A DNA stretch of 38,075 bases from OM182 bacterium MED-G28 (GTDB taxonomy: Bacteria; Pseudomonadota; Gammaproteobacteria; Pseudomonadales; Pseudohongiellaceae), in assembly GCA_002457215.1 (NCBI GenBank), contig NTJZ01000019.1, positions 1 to 38,075 on the forward strand, in the 5' to 3' direction. Below are positions 25,640 through 34,409 of this stretch, piece by piece. The first letter of the stretch is position 1; each line of letters opens with the position of its first letter. The notes under the pieces are model-generated. The model did not search any database, was not told where the DNA came from, and saw only the letters and a program-made list of their open reading frames with translations. The position numbers and the translations under genes were made by a program.

Positions 25640-26518
25640 ATGATCGATCACAATACAAATCTAGGCGAGAGTGCACGAATTACAGATGACGCTGCGCGAT
25701 TGGTGCCAAGGCTAGATATTTCAGCTGTACTCTCTGATAAGCGTGAGGAAACTGAGAATCTAAGAGAATGCTTCACCGTAGAAGGCTTAAACCTTTTCTA
25801 TAATCCTAATATTCATGCACTGAAAAACATTGACTTAACTATCCCTGATAAGTGCGTTACTGCTTTTATTGGTCCTAGCGGCTGTGGTAAATCCAGTCTG
25901 TTGCGCTGTTTTAATCGCATGAATGATATGGTCGACGGTTGCCGAATGGAGGGTAAGATCTCATTAAAGGGCCAGGACATAAACGCGTCAACGATGGATG
26001 CCATCGCACTGCGCACGGCTGTGGGTATGGTGTTTCAGAAGCCCAACCCATTTCCGAAAAGTATCTATGAGAACGTGGCCTTCGGCTTAAGATTGCACGG
26101 GATGAAGAAGAAAAGACAACTAGATGAAGTTGTGGAAAATGCATTGATCTCGGCGGGTCTATGGGAGGAAACTAAGGATCGGCTAAGTGACAATGCGTTG
26201 AAGCTTTCCGGCGGACAACAGCAGCGTTTGGTGATCGCACGCTCTATCGCGCTGCAGCCAGAGGTGCTGCTATTAGATGAGCCTGCATCTGTACTAGACC
26301 CTATCTCTACATTGAGGATCGAATCCTTGATTCACGAATTGAAGCGTGACTACTGCATTGTTATCGTTACCCACAATATGCAGCAGGCGGCCAGAGTCTC
26401 GGACTTCACCGCCTTCATGAATATGGGTGAATTGATCGAATTCGATTCCACTGACATTATCTTTACCAAACCTAGTCTGCGCGAGACAGAAGATTACATC
26501 ACTGGCCGATATGGCTAG
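25640..26518 (+). CDS. pstB: PstB-like phosphate ABC transporter ATPase, copy 2
   Basis: ATPase of 292 residues, about 30 longer than PstB1 because of an N-terminal extension (about 1-45) not present in usual PstB. Walker A is GPSGCGKSS (78-86), then [27 protein letters not shown], signature LSGGQQQR, Walker B LLLDEP, and switch His in [14 protein letters not shown]. The D-loop reads ASVLDP in place of the common SALDP. It is followed by a second phoU and preceded by a candidate Pho box, but no pstS, pstC or pstA is next to it. It must use PstCA encoded at 5.7-7.5 kb, or permeases elsewhere, or act mainly in signalling with PhoU2. Confidence 0.92.
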   Translation: MIDHNTNLGESARITDDAARLVPRLDISAVLSDKREETENLRECFTVEGLNLFYNPNIHALKNIDLTIPDKCVTAFIGPSGCGKSSLLRCFNRMNDMVDGCRMEGKISLKGQDINASTMDAIALRTAVGMVFQKPNPFPKSIYENVAFGLRLHGMKKKRQLDEVVENALISAGLWEETKDRLSDNALKLSGGQQQRLVIARSIALQPEVLLLDEPASVLDPISTLRIESLIHELKRDYCIVIVTHNMQQAARVSDFTAFMNMGELIEFDSTDIIFTKPSLRETEDYITGRYG

Positions 26519-26579
26519 ATTAACCTTGCTTTGGCTCTATTCTGCCTTCGCAATCCCGAGGCCTATTACAGGTAACTGA

Positions 26580-27296
26580 ATGATGGATAGTCAGGGCGAA
26601 CATATTTCGAATCAGTTTGATTTGGAGCTGGATAACCTTAAGACGCTGTTACTCGAAGCAGGAGGCCTCGTTGAGAGGCAGTTGGCCAAGGCATCGTATT
26701 CCCTGTTGGAATATGACACTAGCGTCGCTCAAAAAGTAGTCGACTGTGATGACGAGATCGATAGCCTGGAGTGCAAGATAGACGAGTCCGCGCATTTGAT
26801 CATAGCCAAACGGCAGCCGACAGCCAAAGATCTCCGGTTAGTGTTAACGATTATCAAAACTATACGAGATCTCGAGCGAATGGGTGATGAGTCTTCGAAG
26901 ATTGCAAAGATGGCGATTCGGCTAAGTGAGGAAACTGAATCGAGGATTGGTTTTGCAGAATTTCGGCGTATCTCGGAACGAGTGCAGTCTATGGTTAAGT
27001 CCTGTCTCGATGCCTTTGCTCGGAGCGATGTCGCCGCAGCGGTAGAAGTCGCGAAGGAAGATAGTACGGTAGATATGGAATACGCTAGCGCGATGAGAGC
27101 CTTGATTACCTATATGATCGAAGATCAGCGGAGCATTACTAGAGTGCTAAATTTGCTATGGGCATTAAGAGCCTTGGAGCGAATTGGCGACCATGCGAGA
27201 AACATTGCCGAACAAGTAATCTATTTGGTAAATGGCACGGATGTGCGACACAGTAACATCGAAGACTTTGTCGTCAGTGTTAATAAAACAGACTGA
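26580..27296 (+). CDS. phoU: PhoU-family phosphate-signalling regulator, copy 2
   Basis: A 238-residue PhoU-type protein with the two repeated metal-site motifs LERMGDESSKIAK (first half) and LERIGDHARNIAEQV (second half). It begins ISNQFDLELDNLKTLLLEAGG, matching proteobacterial PhoU N-termini. It lies 61 bp after pstB2 and converges on the phoR2 gene with only 11 bp between stops. Canonical PhoU contacts PstB and PhoR, so this copy is likely the partner of PstB2 and PhoR2. An ATG two codon positions wide (26580 and 26583) leaves the exact start open by one residue. Confidence 0.93.
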   Translation: MMDSQGEHISNQFDLELDNLKTLLLEAGGLVERQLAKASYSLLEYDTSVAQKVVDCDDEIDSLECKIDESAHLIIAKRQPTAKDLRLVLTIIKTIRDLERMGDESSKIAKMAIRLSEETESRIGFAEFRRISERVQSMVKSCLDAFARSDVAAAVEVAKEDSTVDMEYASAMRALITYMIEDQRSITRVLNLLWALRALERIGDHARNIAEQVIYLVNGTDVRHSNIEDFVVSVNKTD

Positions 27297-27307
27297 TCTC
27301 TGCGTTG

Positions 27308-28672
27308 CTAGAGTCTTGAAGGATTTATTTGCGCTTCAGCCTCAGTGTCAATTTCTTTCCCTTCCAGATGCGATCTAACCACTCGTGATTCGGGTAACAC
27401 ACAGCTAAAACAACTGCCCTCACCGGTCTCACTGGTGACTTCTAAGCTGCCGCCATGGCGGGCTAGGATATGCTTGACAATGGCGAGCCCCAGACCGGTT
27501 CCTCCCGTATCCGATGAACGACTCGCGTCGACTCTGTAAAAGCGCTCAGTAAGTCTTGGTAGGTGCTGGGCTTCAATACCCAGCCCGTTATCCTCTATAC
27601 TGATTTTGTAACCCGCATCGCTGTTATTGCCGCTGAGAATGATTTCCCCCCCCTTGGGTGTATATTTGGCGGCGTTTACTACGAGGTTTAACACCGCGCT
27701 GTAAAATTCTGCGTGTTCGACATGGATGGTATCTTCGGAATTGCATTCGATTCTATAGTGATGCGCCTTCTTCCTTTGGGACTGCGCGGTGTCGTTGAGG
27801 ACCTCTTCGAGCAATTCCTGGACTCGCACATCGCTTTGGCTAGTTGTAATGTTGCTGGTCTCCAACGATGAGAGTAGGAGCAGGTCTTGGACTATGTTCT
27901 CCATTCGAGCGGATTGCTGCTGCATCTGTGATATTGGCTTCCGCCATTTCTCATCGAGATCCTTGCTGTTGTCAACTATCGCCTCTAAGTACCCTTTTAT
28001 GACTGTTATGGGTGTGCGCAGTTCGTGTGACACATTGGCAACGAAATCTTTACGCATCAGCTCTAGTCGATGTAGTTGGGTAATGTTGCGTGCTAGCAAC
28101 AACTTCTCACCTTTGCCGAAACGGGTAAGACTGAATTCCAATATTTGATCGGCTGATTTGGGTGAAGGTAGTTTTAATGGCTCAGAAAATTCTTCGTTAT
28201 TGTAATAGTCGAGAAATTCAGGGTCGCGCAATAGATTCGAAATTGCTCGACCTCTGTCCTGGGGGTCTTTGAAACCTAAGAGATTCTCTGCAGCCGTATT
28301 CCACCAGTCTAGACTATTCTTGCTATTAATCATTACAACTGCCATTTCCATAGCCGCGCTTGATTCCTGAGCCTTCTCGATTATATTTTTCAGGATTGCG
28401 CTAGCCTGTCTTTCTCGTCTCTGTAGGTGGTAAATGCCATCAAACACATTACCCCAAAGGCCAAAGCTCTCAGGTGGGTTAGCTTCTGAATTCGAGTGGT
28501 CTTGTATGAGCCACAAATGGATACGCTTGATCTGGTAGAACGCAAAGCCGAGGTAAGCGATAGTGATGAGTAGAATCGCCGCTAAGCTTTGGTTAAACCA
28601 ATAGCCGACGAAACCTGCGCTCGCCATGATGATTATGAGTCTACTGAGTTCTTTGCGCCATGATGGGAACAA
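27308..28672 (-). CDS. phoR: PhoR phosphate-regulon sensor histidine kinase, copy 2 (canonical type)
   Basis: A 454-residue kinase with the classical proteobacterial PhoR plan. Two closely spaced membrane segments in the first 50 residues leave no large periplasmic domain. A charged linker leads to a PAS domain (about 95-200, with WWNTAAENLLGF), then HisKA with His216 in VSHELRTPITVIKGYLE, and HATPase with NLVVNAAKYTPKGG, EDNGLGIE, FYRVDASRS and GGTGLGLAIVKHILARHGG. This differs from the kinase at 1541-3349, which has a large sensor domain and HAMP. It is downstream of phoB2 by 120 bp on the same strand. Its partner is presumably PhoB2. Confidence 0.95.
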   Translation of the reverse strand: MFPSWRKELSRLIIIMASAGFVGYWFNQSLAAILLITIAYLGFAFYQIKRIHLWLIQDHSNSEANPPESFGLWGNVFDGIYHLQRRERQASAILKNIIEKAQESSAAMEMAVVMINSKNSLDWWNTAAENLLGFKDPQDRGRAISNLLRDPEFLDYYNNEEFSEPLKLPSPKSADQILEFSLTRFGKGEKLLLARNITQLHRLELMRKDFVANVSHELRTPITVIKGYLEAIVDNSKDLDEKWRKPISQMQQQSARMENIVQDLLLLSSLETSNITTSQSDVRVQELLEEVLNDTAQSQRKKAHHYRIECNSEDTIHVEHAEFYSAVLNLVVNAAKYTPKGGEIILSGNNSDAGYKISIEDNGLGIEAQHLPRLTERFYRVDASRSSDTGGTGLGLAIVKHILARHGGSLEVTSETGEGSCFSCVLPESRVVRSHLEGKEIDTEAEAQINPSRL

Positions 28673-28792
28673 GAGGGAACCTTCTTCGCGGTATATCTAT
28701 CAATGACCACTGAGAGAATCAGCCCGTGGGGCAAATTTCCGTGGTTTTGATAGTCAGTACCTATAGTCTATAGTTTGAACAAGCAAATCTAA

Positions 28793-29503
28793 TTATGCGG
28801 GACGAACAGAGAAGCGATAGCCCGCGCCCCGCACAGTTTGGACTAGTTTAGCATAGTCGACACTTGTATTTTCGGGCTCCGAAAGAGCTTTGCGTAACCG
28901 CCTAATATGTACATCGATGGTACGTTCTTCAAGATAGACATTAGAACCCCAAACGAAATCCTGAATTTGATCGCGATTAAATACCTTTTCCTGATTGAGC
29001 AAGAAAAACCTAAGCAATTTGAATTCAGTTGGTCCAATTTCAACCGGTTTATCTTCAATAGTAGTTCGATGACTAGTTGGATCCAATTGAAGATCAAACA
29101 CTCTCAGCACCGTATCTTTTTGCTTACCATTAACGCGGCGCAACACAGTCTTGATTCGTGCAACTAATTCTCTTGGCGAGAATGGTTTGGTGACATAGTC
29201 GTCTACGCCTTCATTAAGGCCTTGAACCTTATTGTCCTCACTGGTTTTTGCAGTAAGCATAATAATTGGAAGGTTCGTTGTAATTTCATCCCGGCGAACG
29301 CGCCGCGCCAACTCAATGCCGCTGCCACCTGGAAGCATCCAGTCGAGCAAGACCAGATCGGGCTTATTATCAACAATGGAGATATGAGCTTCATGGGCAT
29401 TGGATGCAGTTATGGCATTGAAACCCGCCAAATCCAGCGTGATTCCTACCATGTCGCGGATCGCAGCTTCATCATCAACTATTAATATGGTGGATTCTGA
29501 CAT
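28793..29503 (-). CDS. phoB: PhoB phosphate-regulon response regulator, copy 2 (canonical type)
   Basis: A 236-residue OmpR-family regulator. Its receiver has the acidic pair Asp10/Asp11 (ILIVDDEAAIRDM), phospho-Asp54 in VLLDWMLPGGSGIELARR, Thr84 (IMLTAKTSED) and Lys106 (YVTKPFSPREL). The DWMLPG(G/S)SGI sequence is the hallmark of true PhoB. The C-terminal winged helix includes IGPTEFKLLRFF, the recognition region VFNRDQIQDFVWG and VQTVRGAGYRFS. A strong candidate Pho box lies 58 bases upstream of the ATG, fitting positive autoregulation. It precedes phoR2. Compared with the regulator at 737-1444, this one is the more likely master of the Pho regulon. Confidence 0.95.
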   Translation of the reverse strand: MSESTILIVDDEAAIRDMVGITLDLAGFNAITASNAHEAHISIVDNKPDLVLLDWMLPGGSGIELARRVRRDEITTNLPIIMLTAKTSEDNKVQGLNEGVDDYVTKPFSPRELVARIKTVLRRVNGKQKDTVLRVFDLQLDPTSHRTTIEDKPVEIGPTEFKLLRFFLLNQEKVFNRDQIQDFVWGSNVYLEERTIDVHIRRLRKALSEPENTSVDYAKLVQTVRGAGYRFSVRPA

Positions 29504-29560
29504 TTATTCGTGTCTCAATTTGTAAGTAAGCTATTGATATAGCTAAGTATTTAATCAGTA

Positions 29561-29582
29561 TTATATTACAGTATTATGACAA
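29561..29582 (-). promoter_or_regulatory. Candidate Pho box before phoB2
   Basis: On the minus strand: TTGTCATAATA followed directly by CTGTAATATAA, an excellent match to the tandem 11-bp PhoB site. The phoB2 start codon is 58 bases downstream. Best-looking Pho box in the window. Confidence 0.75.
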
Positions 29583-29660
29583 TGTGGAAGCTGTAGCCTG
29601 TTTTTCTCAAAATCTGTCGGAATTCCATTCAAATCAGCTAAGAGTGGTGCTGCAATGGGT

Positions 29661-32192
29661 CTAAAAGGTGAAGTCAACTTCTAAACTCACGTAGCGTCCA
29701 AAATACAATCCCGTGGTTACCATTCCTCCTTGCCTGATTTCGCTACGTTCATCAAGGATATTCTGGGCTTTTAATGTCGCCTTCCAGTTTTCATTAATCT
29801 CACGGCTAAGAACGAAATTAAGCTCTCCAAACGGATCTTCAATCAAGTCCGGAGCTCCTTCGATGCCGACTTCTGCAACACGTTCGCCATAGTAATGATA
29901 AAGCAAGGTTGCTGTAGTACCGCTGAACGGTTCATAACCGATTTGCGCGTTAAACAGCCAATCGGACTGACCTTGCAATGCTCTAGATGTGCTGGTTAAT
30001 GATCCTCGATCTTCAGGGGCAATAGTCACTTCAGAATCGATGTAGGAGATGTTTGTTTGCACATAAAAATCTTCGCCGATGCCATTCAAAAAGTCGCCCG
30101 GCAGGAAATCCAAACGCTTATGCAGCTCCCATTCGATGCCCTGGTTCTCTGCCGCAAGTGCATTAATGTAAGTCGACTTACGATCAACCGGACTTACAAT
30201 GGAAGCTTCAATTGGGTTGGCAAATTCTTTAAAAAATACACCCAAAGAAGTGTAGTCACCATAGCCAAAGTACCATTCCCAGCGAAGGTCATAGTTCGTA
30301 ATCTCGGTGATTTTGAGATTTGGATTTCCAACGACTTCTTTACCTGTTGTCGGATTGGTAAAAGCAGCGGGAGAAAGCTCTCGGAAATCAGGTCGCGAAA
30401 CTGTTTCACTATAGGCTAGGCGGAATTGATGATCGTTGTTTATAAAGGTTGCACTAAACGCGGGTAACAATTCACTCTGATCTTGAGTTGAATTAATATC
30501 AACACTCGGTCGAAACAGATCGAAAGTGTCTGCGCTTTGACTAAAGTCTTCTTGCCTTGCACCTAAAGTAAATCTGAATCGATCATCAAAATTGATTTCC
30601 ACCTGAGCGTAATAAGCTTCTAACTCGTTCTGTGCCTGGTAGTTGTCTGTTGGTCGGGTGATCTCACGAATCCGGAATCCGCCTGGTACAATATTCTCTG
30701 GAGTCAAGATCTGTTCTATGGGCAAGATAAGTAATTCTGGATTATTCGCGATAGCACCGGTAAAGGCATAACCGTATCGCCGAATTTCTGATTCCCGTTC
30801 TTTCTCACTGTAGACATAACCCAATTGTGGTGTGATGACTGAATTCAAAGGACCATAGAATGCCATGGTAAAATCGATGCCGAATTCGTCTGCCGTGTCA
30901 TCCAACACGCTCCAATTTCTAAGATTACCATCGACTCGAGAGGAAAATTCACCGCCGTCGTAGCGATATGTTCTGGTATCCGGCGCATCACGCTCAGCTT
31001 TAATATGGCTGTAACGCCAATTAACTACTAGTTCGTTAAATTCTGGAAAATAGTGATCGCCTTGAAGCTGATTGGAGAAAAGTTCTCTTTCAATCCATTC
31101 GACTTCTGTTACTTCAAGATCCGATGCAGCTTCTGTGAACCCAGTGGAAGCACCAACTCTATCATCGGTTTTTCTTAACATTACCGAGGTTGCACGGATG
31201 TTGTGGTTGGGATTGAAATCGAATCCCGCAGAAAAGATTGCGCTTATATCGATACTGTTTTCTGACCTGTTGTAAGTCATACCTTCCTGTTGAGAAAGAC
31301 CAAGCTCGCTGCTGCTTGGAACCCAGGTGTTTCTTTCAATTTCACTCGTATCCCAGGAGTTGGAATAATCAATTGCGCCAAAGTAGTTAAGCTTGGCCCC
31401 GTTATTACCGATTTCATGAAAATTTCCCAGTGATGTAGAAAAACTTACGTCTGCTGGAAGGTCTTCTCTATTGGGAATGTATTCATTGTTAAAACTCTGA
31501 CCGATTGCCTGGAGTTCTTCTCTCGGCACACCAACTCCAGTGAATGGACTTAGAAGTCGAAGTTCTTCGCTATTACCCACCGCATTCTGTAAGAGTCCAG
31601 GTTCTGCTCTGTGACCGTCGTCATAACCCAACCAGTCCCGGTCACCGCCACTTAAAGTAAAACCATCTTGAAAAGCAGTATTGTCTCGGCCGCCAACTTT
31701 ACTGGAGAAATTCCAGAAAAACTCGTCGGTAGATTTCTTGGTGCGCAATTGTAGTACGCCACCGCCGAACTCACCGGGGAAAGCCGCAGAATAAGTTTTT
31801 TGTACCAGAACACTGTCTAACACCGCGGTTGGAAACAGGTCCATTGGTACTACGCGGTTAATGGGTTCCGGGCTCGGCAGAATTGCACCATTGAGCAGAG
31901 TAGTGGAATAGCGTTCACCCAAGCCACGAACATAAACAAACTTACCTCCGATAGTGCTCAATCCAGCTACCCGTTTTAAAGCTTCCGCAATATTGGAATC
32001 ACCGGAACGGGTGAATTGCTCTTCACCAACTACGTTTGATACCTGGTCTGTTCCTCGCTTCTCGTCGGGAACGAATTGTCCAATTACTGAGATCTCTTCG
32101 ATCTGAGGTTCAACTTGTGCAGAAAGAGGCGCATTGTAAGACGCTACGGCAATACCAAGCACAAGTGCTTTTTTAGAAAAACGAGATGTCAT
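29661..32192 (-). CDS. TonB-dependent outer-membrane receptor in the Pho-associated cluster
   Basis: An 843-residue receptor. A signal peptide spans about 1-25 (ending PLSAQ). A TonB-box-like EEISVIGQ lies at about 32-39, followed by a plug with SNIAEALKRVAGLSTIGGKF, VYVRGLGERYSTTLLNGA and QKTYSAAFPGEFGGGVLQLR, all standard plug motifs. A 22-strand-type barrel ends in VSLEVDFTF with C-terminal Phe. It is one gene of a minus-strand pair with an exported probable beta-helix protein; a strong terminator separates the two, so it needs its own promoter, and there are weak Pho-box-like repeats upstream (32256-32306). By context it may import a phosphorus-containing compound too large for the porin, but the ligand is unknown. 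Confidence 0.9.
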   Translation of the reverse strand: MTSRFSKKALVLGIAVASYNAPLSAQVEPQIEEISVIGQFVPDEKRGTDQVSNVVGEEQFTRSGDSNIAEALKRVAGLSTIGGKFVYVRGLGERYSTTLLNGAILPSPEPINRVVPMDLFPTAVLDSVLVQKTYSAAFPGEFGGGVLQLRTKKSTDEFFWNFSSKVGGRDNTAFQDGFTLSGGDRDWLGYDDGHRAEPGLLQNAVGNSEELRLLSPFTGVGVPREELQAIGQSFNNEYIPNREDLPADVSFSTSLGNFHEIGNNGAKLNYFGAIDYSNSWDTSEIERNTWVPSSSELGLSQQEGMTYNRSENSIDISAIFSAGFDFNPNHNIRATSVMLRKTDDRVGASTGFTEAASDLEVTEVEWIERELFSNQLQGDHYFPEFNELVVNWRYSHIKAERDAPDTRTYRYDGGEFSSRVDGNLRNWSVLDDTADEFGIDFTMAFYGPLNSVITPQLGYVYSEKERESEIRRYGYAFTGAIANNPELLILPIEQILTPENIVPGGFRIREITRPTDNYQAQNELEAYYAQVEINFDDRFRFTLGARQEDFSQSADTFDLFRPSVDINSTQDQSELLPAFSATFINNDHQFRLAYSETVSRPDFRELSPAAFTNPTTGKEVVGNPNLKITEITNYDLRWEWYFGYGDYTSLGVFFKEFANPIEASIVSPVDRKSTYINALAAENQGIEWELHKRLDFLPGDFLNGIGEDFYVQTNISYIDSEVTIAPEDRGSLTSTSRALQGQSDWLFNAQIGYEPFSGTTATLLYHYYGERVAEVGIEGAPDLIEDPFGELNFVLSREINENWKATLKAQNILDERSEIRQGGMVTTGLYFGRYVSLEVDFTF

Positions 32193-32255
32193 TTAGAGGA
32201 CCCCAAGTATGGAAAGAATCAATTTCGGCGTTAGTTTATTGCCGATTTATTACGA

Positions 32256-32306
32256 GAAAATTACGTTAATGTGTCAGTAATATTTCAATTGAAATAAAAT
32301 TGAAAC
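32256..32306 (-). promoter_or_regulatory. Possible Pho boxes before the TonB-receptor gene
   Basis: Two sets of 11-bp near-repeats on the minus strand: GTTTCAATTTT then ATTTCAATTGA (32285-32306), and CTGACACATTA then ACGTAATTTTC (32256-32277). The second pair resembles the pstB2 box. Both are imperfect and they are not in register with each other. The receptor ATG is about 64 bases downstream. Confidence 0.35.
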
Positions 32307-32312
32307 CTGGCT

Positions 32313-32340
32313 AAAAAAAAGGGTGCTAATCAGCACCCTT
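32313..32340 (-). terminator. Rho-independent terminator of the beta-helix gene
   Basis: On the minus strand the perfect stem GGGTGCT/AGCACCC with a 4-base loop (32321-32338) is followed by eight T (A run 32313-32320). It starts 24 bases after the stop of the gene at 32364-34199, and so separates it from the TonB-receptor gene. A T run also follows on the plus strand, so it could work in both directions. Confidence 0.9.
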
Positions 32341-32363
32341 CCTTTTTTTCGCTTTGATGTTTA

Positions 32364-34199
32364 CTAGAAATCAGTAAAAGTCCAACCGGAGGTCCAATCA
32401 GAAGCTGCATCTTTAATGGCGCCAATGTAATCGACATCGTCGAAGAAGTCAGCGCTTGGGATGTTCGCCGGAATGGCGTTTATGATTGGACCATTAGTCC
32501 AGTCACTGGCGCCCACGAAGGGGTTGGGGGCTACACCCAGGTCGACAGTGCCGAAGCTGCTGTTTGCCTGTGCACCATACCAGTTGGCCGCAGTCCATGG
32601 CGCATCGCCACTTTCCTGAAGATCAGCAGCACACTCGCTAGTGATTAAACTATTCTCCATAGTCAAGGTACCGTTTAGTTCTGCAATGCTGGCACCGGAC
32701 TGGGTGAAGGTCTCTTCACCCTTTATTAAGATGCAACCCTCATCAACCGGTGGAAATGTTCCACCAATTATCGAATTGCTCATATTCATGCCTGTACCTG
32801 CTTTCAACTCGAAGGCATGACCGTTTCCTTTTTGGTCCGGGCTGCCAATGCAAGTTAAATTTGAAACAGTAGGAATTGAGCGAGGTGTTGCAATCGGATT
32901 TGATCCGAGGTTATCAGCTTCGATGCAGTTATCACCACTTGATGTTTGTTTAATAACAATGTGTTGCAGGTTACCCCGATAACCTGTAGTCCAATCCAGG
33001 GCATCGTCATCGTTACCTGTAAGTACCAGGTGTTTCGCATTTACTGTTCCACCATAGAATTCGATACCATCGTCAGCACCATTGTGCACCTGGATGTAAT
33101 CGAGAATGGTTCCAGAACCTACACCCTGCAAAGAAATACTGTTTAGCTCGTTTTCAGAAGTAATTGGCCAGCCTGCGTACTTGATCTGAACGTAAGTAAC
33201 AGAGCCACTGTCATCATCATCACGAGGACTAGAACCACCACCGTAAGTCCCAGTTGAACCCTCACCTTCGTCTGTACCGCTTTGAGTATTTAGTGTGGCA
33301 GAACCATTTATTACCAGTCCGCCCCAAGTACCTCGTAGATTTAGCGCATCGACTCCAGCTACATCCTGTTCCGATGTCATGATGATTGGATTAGCAGCAG
33401 TGCCGTTAGCGTATATCTTCGCGCTGCGATCAATGACCAGAGTGTTTACACCTTCCGGTGCGACTAGTGTAGTTCCTGCGTCGATTGTCAGGCTAATCTT
33501 GTCATCATTTGGCGTATCAACATTTTCGCCGATGAAAACTGTGCCATCGATTAAGTAAGAATTGTTAGCTGTCAGGTGAGTGTTAGTGGTAATACGCTCA
33601 GCGCTGGAAAGAATACATACTGGTTTATCTGCAAACTTACCTTGTCCTGCTGTAGTGTTAGTTGGACAACCATCCTGCGGTACTTCGTCAATCGTTACGG
33701 AGATTGGATTGGCATTGTAAGTTATGCCCCCAAAATCATCGCCTACCCAATAGCCAACATAAACATCTAGCGTGACATCGGTAACACCGATATCAGATCC
33801 GACAATACCTTCTAACACGGAGAAAGATTCAGTTGCTGTCAAAGTCTTAGTTGCGAATGTTTGAGGAGCGGCAAGGTCAAATAGTTCGAAGGATCCATCC
33901 GGCAAACGCACAAAATCGCCAATACCATCTGCCCTTACTACAGCAATAAGTGATCCGGTCTGGCCAACATCACCCGATGGAGGACTGATAGTAGCAACTA
34001 TGTCTAATGCATCGGCAGCGGGAACGGTTGTTAGAAAACTCGCTCCATCGTTAATAGTACCTCCACCTGTAATGACAGCGCTTGATTGCCCGCCTTCAAC
34101 TGTAAGTATTGGTTGATCAGCCGCCTGAGCTGACATTGAAGCAATTGCTAAAGTAATACCGGTAGCAAGTGCACCCAATTCACGTTTTTTGAAATTCAT
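32364..34199 (-). CDS. Exported probable parallel beta-helix protein in the Pho-associated cluster
   Basis: A 611-residue exported protein with signal peptide about 1-27 (ending SMSAQA). After an N-terminal beta-rich domain (about 28-175) and a Cys-containing linker (QDGCPTNTTAGQGKFADKP), residues about 215-520 show repeating short strands with Asn/Asp/Gly turns (IDGTVFIGEN, LTIDAGTTL, WGGLVINGSA, DYIQVHNGADDGIEFYGG, HLVLTGNDDDALDW). These read as a right-handed parallel beta-helix with an acidic loop (SPRDDDDSGS) that could bind Ca2+. The C-terminus (about 530-611) is Trp/Asp rich with no obvious anchor. Four well-spaced 11-bp repeats upstream suggest PhoB control. It pairs with the TonB receptor next door, as surface-exposed or secreted partners of TonB receptors do. 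No enzymatic residues can be assigned. Confidence 0.75.
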   Translation of the reverse strand: MNFKKRELGALATGITLAIASMSAQAADQPILTVEGGQSSAVITGGGTINDGASFLTTVPAADALDIVATISPPSGDVGQTGSLIAVVRADGIGDFVRLPDGSFELFDLAAPQTFATKTLTATESFSVLEGIVGSDIGVTDVTLDVYVGYWVGDDFGGITYNANPISVTIDEVPQDGCPTNTTAGQGKFADKPVCILSSAERITTNTHLTANNSYLIDGTVFIGENVDTPNDDKISLTIDAGTTLVAPEGVNTLVIDRSAKIYANGTAANPIIMTSEQDVAGVDALNLRGTWGGLVINGSATLNTQSGTDEGEGSTGTYGGGSSPRDDDDSGSVTYVQIKYAGWPITSENELNSISLQGVGSGTILDYIQVHNGADDGIEFYGGTVNAKHLVLTGNDDDALDWTTGYRGNLQHIVIKQTSSGDNCIEADNLGSNPIATPRSIPTVSNLTCIGSPDQKGNGHAFELKAGTGMNMSNSIIGGTFPPVDEGCILIKGEETFTQSGASIAELNGTLTMENSLITSECAADLQESGDAPWTAANWYGAQANSSFGTVDLGVAPNPFVGASDWTNGPIINAIPANIPSADFFDDVDYIGAIKDAASDWTSGWTFTDF

Positions 34200-34256
34200 G
34201 TCGACTCCTTAGTTTTAAAAAAGTACTAGCAATTCTGTTAGCTAATATTAGGAGGG

Positions 34257-34300
34257 ACATGTTTCAGTTCTGCGACGATTGTTTTGCAGTTTTGTGACAA
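34257..34300 (-). promoter_or_regulatory. Candidate multi-repeat Pho box before the beta-helix gene
   Basis: Four consecutive 11-mers on the minus strand: TTGTCACAAAA, CTGCAAAACAA, TCGTCGCAGAA, CTGAAACATGT. The first three fit the PhoB repeat pattern well. The gene's ATG is at 34199, about 58 bases downstream, with an AAGGAG ribosome site. A run of more than two repeats resembles the strongest Pho promoters. Confidence 0.65.
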
Positions 34301-34366
34301 TTGCTTGGTGTAACAATCAAAATATTTATAATTTAATTTATTTACAATAGTCGTTTGGTAATTCAG

Positions 34367-34388
34367 TTGTAATTAAATTGTAATGAAT
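34367..34388 (+). promoter_or_regulatory. Candidate Pho box before the 2OG oxygenase gene
   Basis: Direct 11-bp repeats TTGTAATTAAA and TTGTAATGAAT, sharing nine of eleven bases. The ATG at 34410 is only 22 bases after the box, which would imply a very short or absent leader, or a start further downstream (TTG 34437). Confidence 0.6.
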
Positions 34389-34409
34389 TGAAGCTAGTCT
34401 TTTTCAGGA

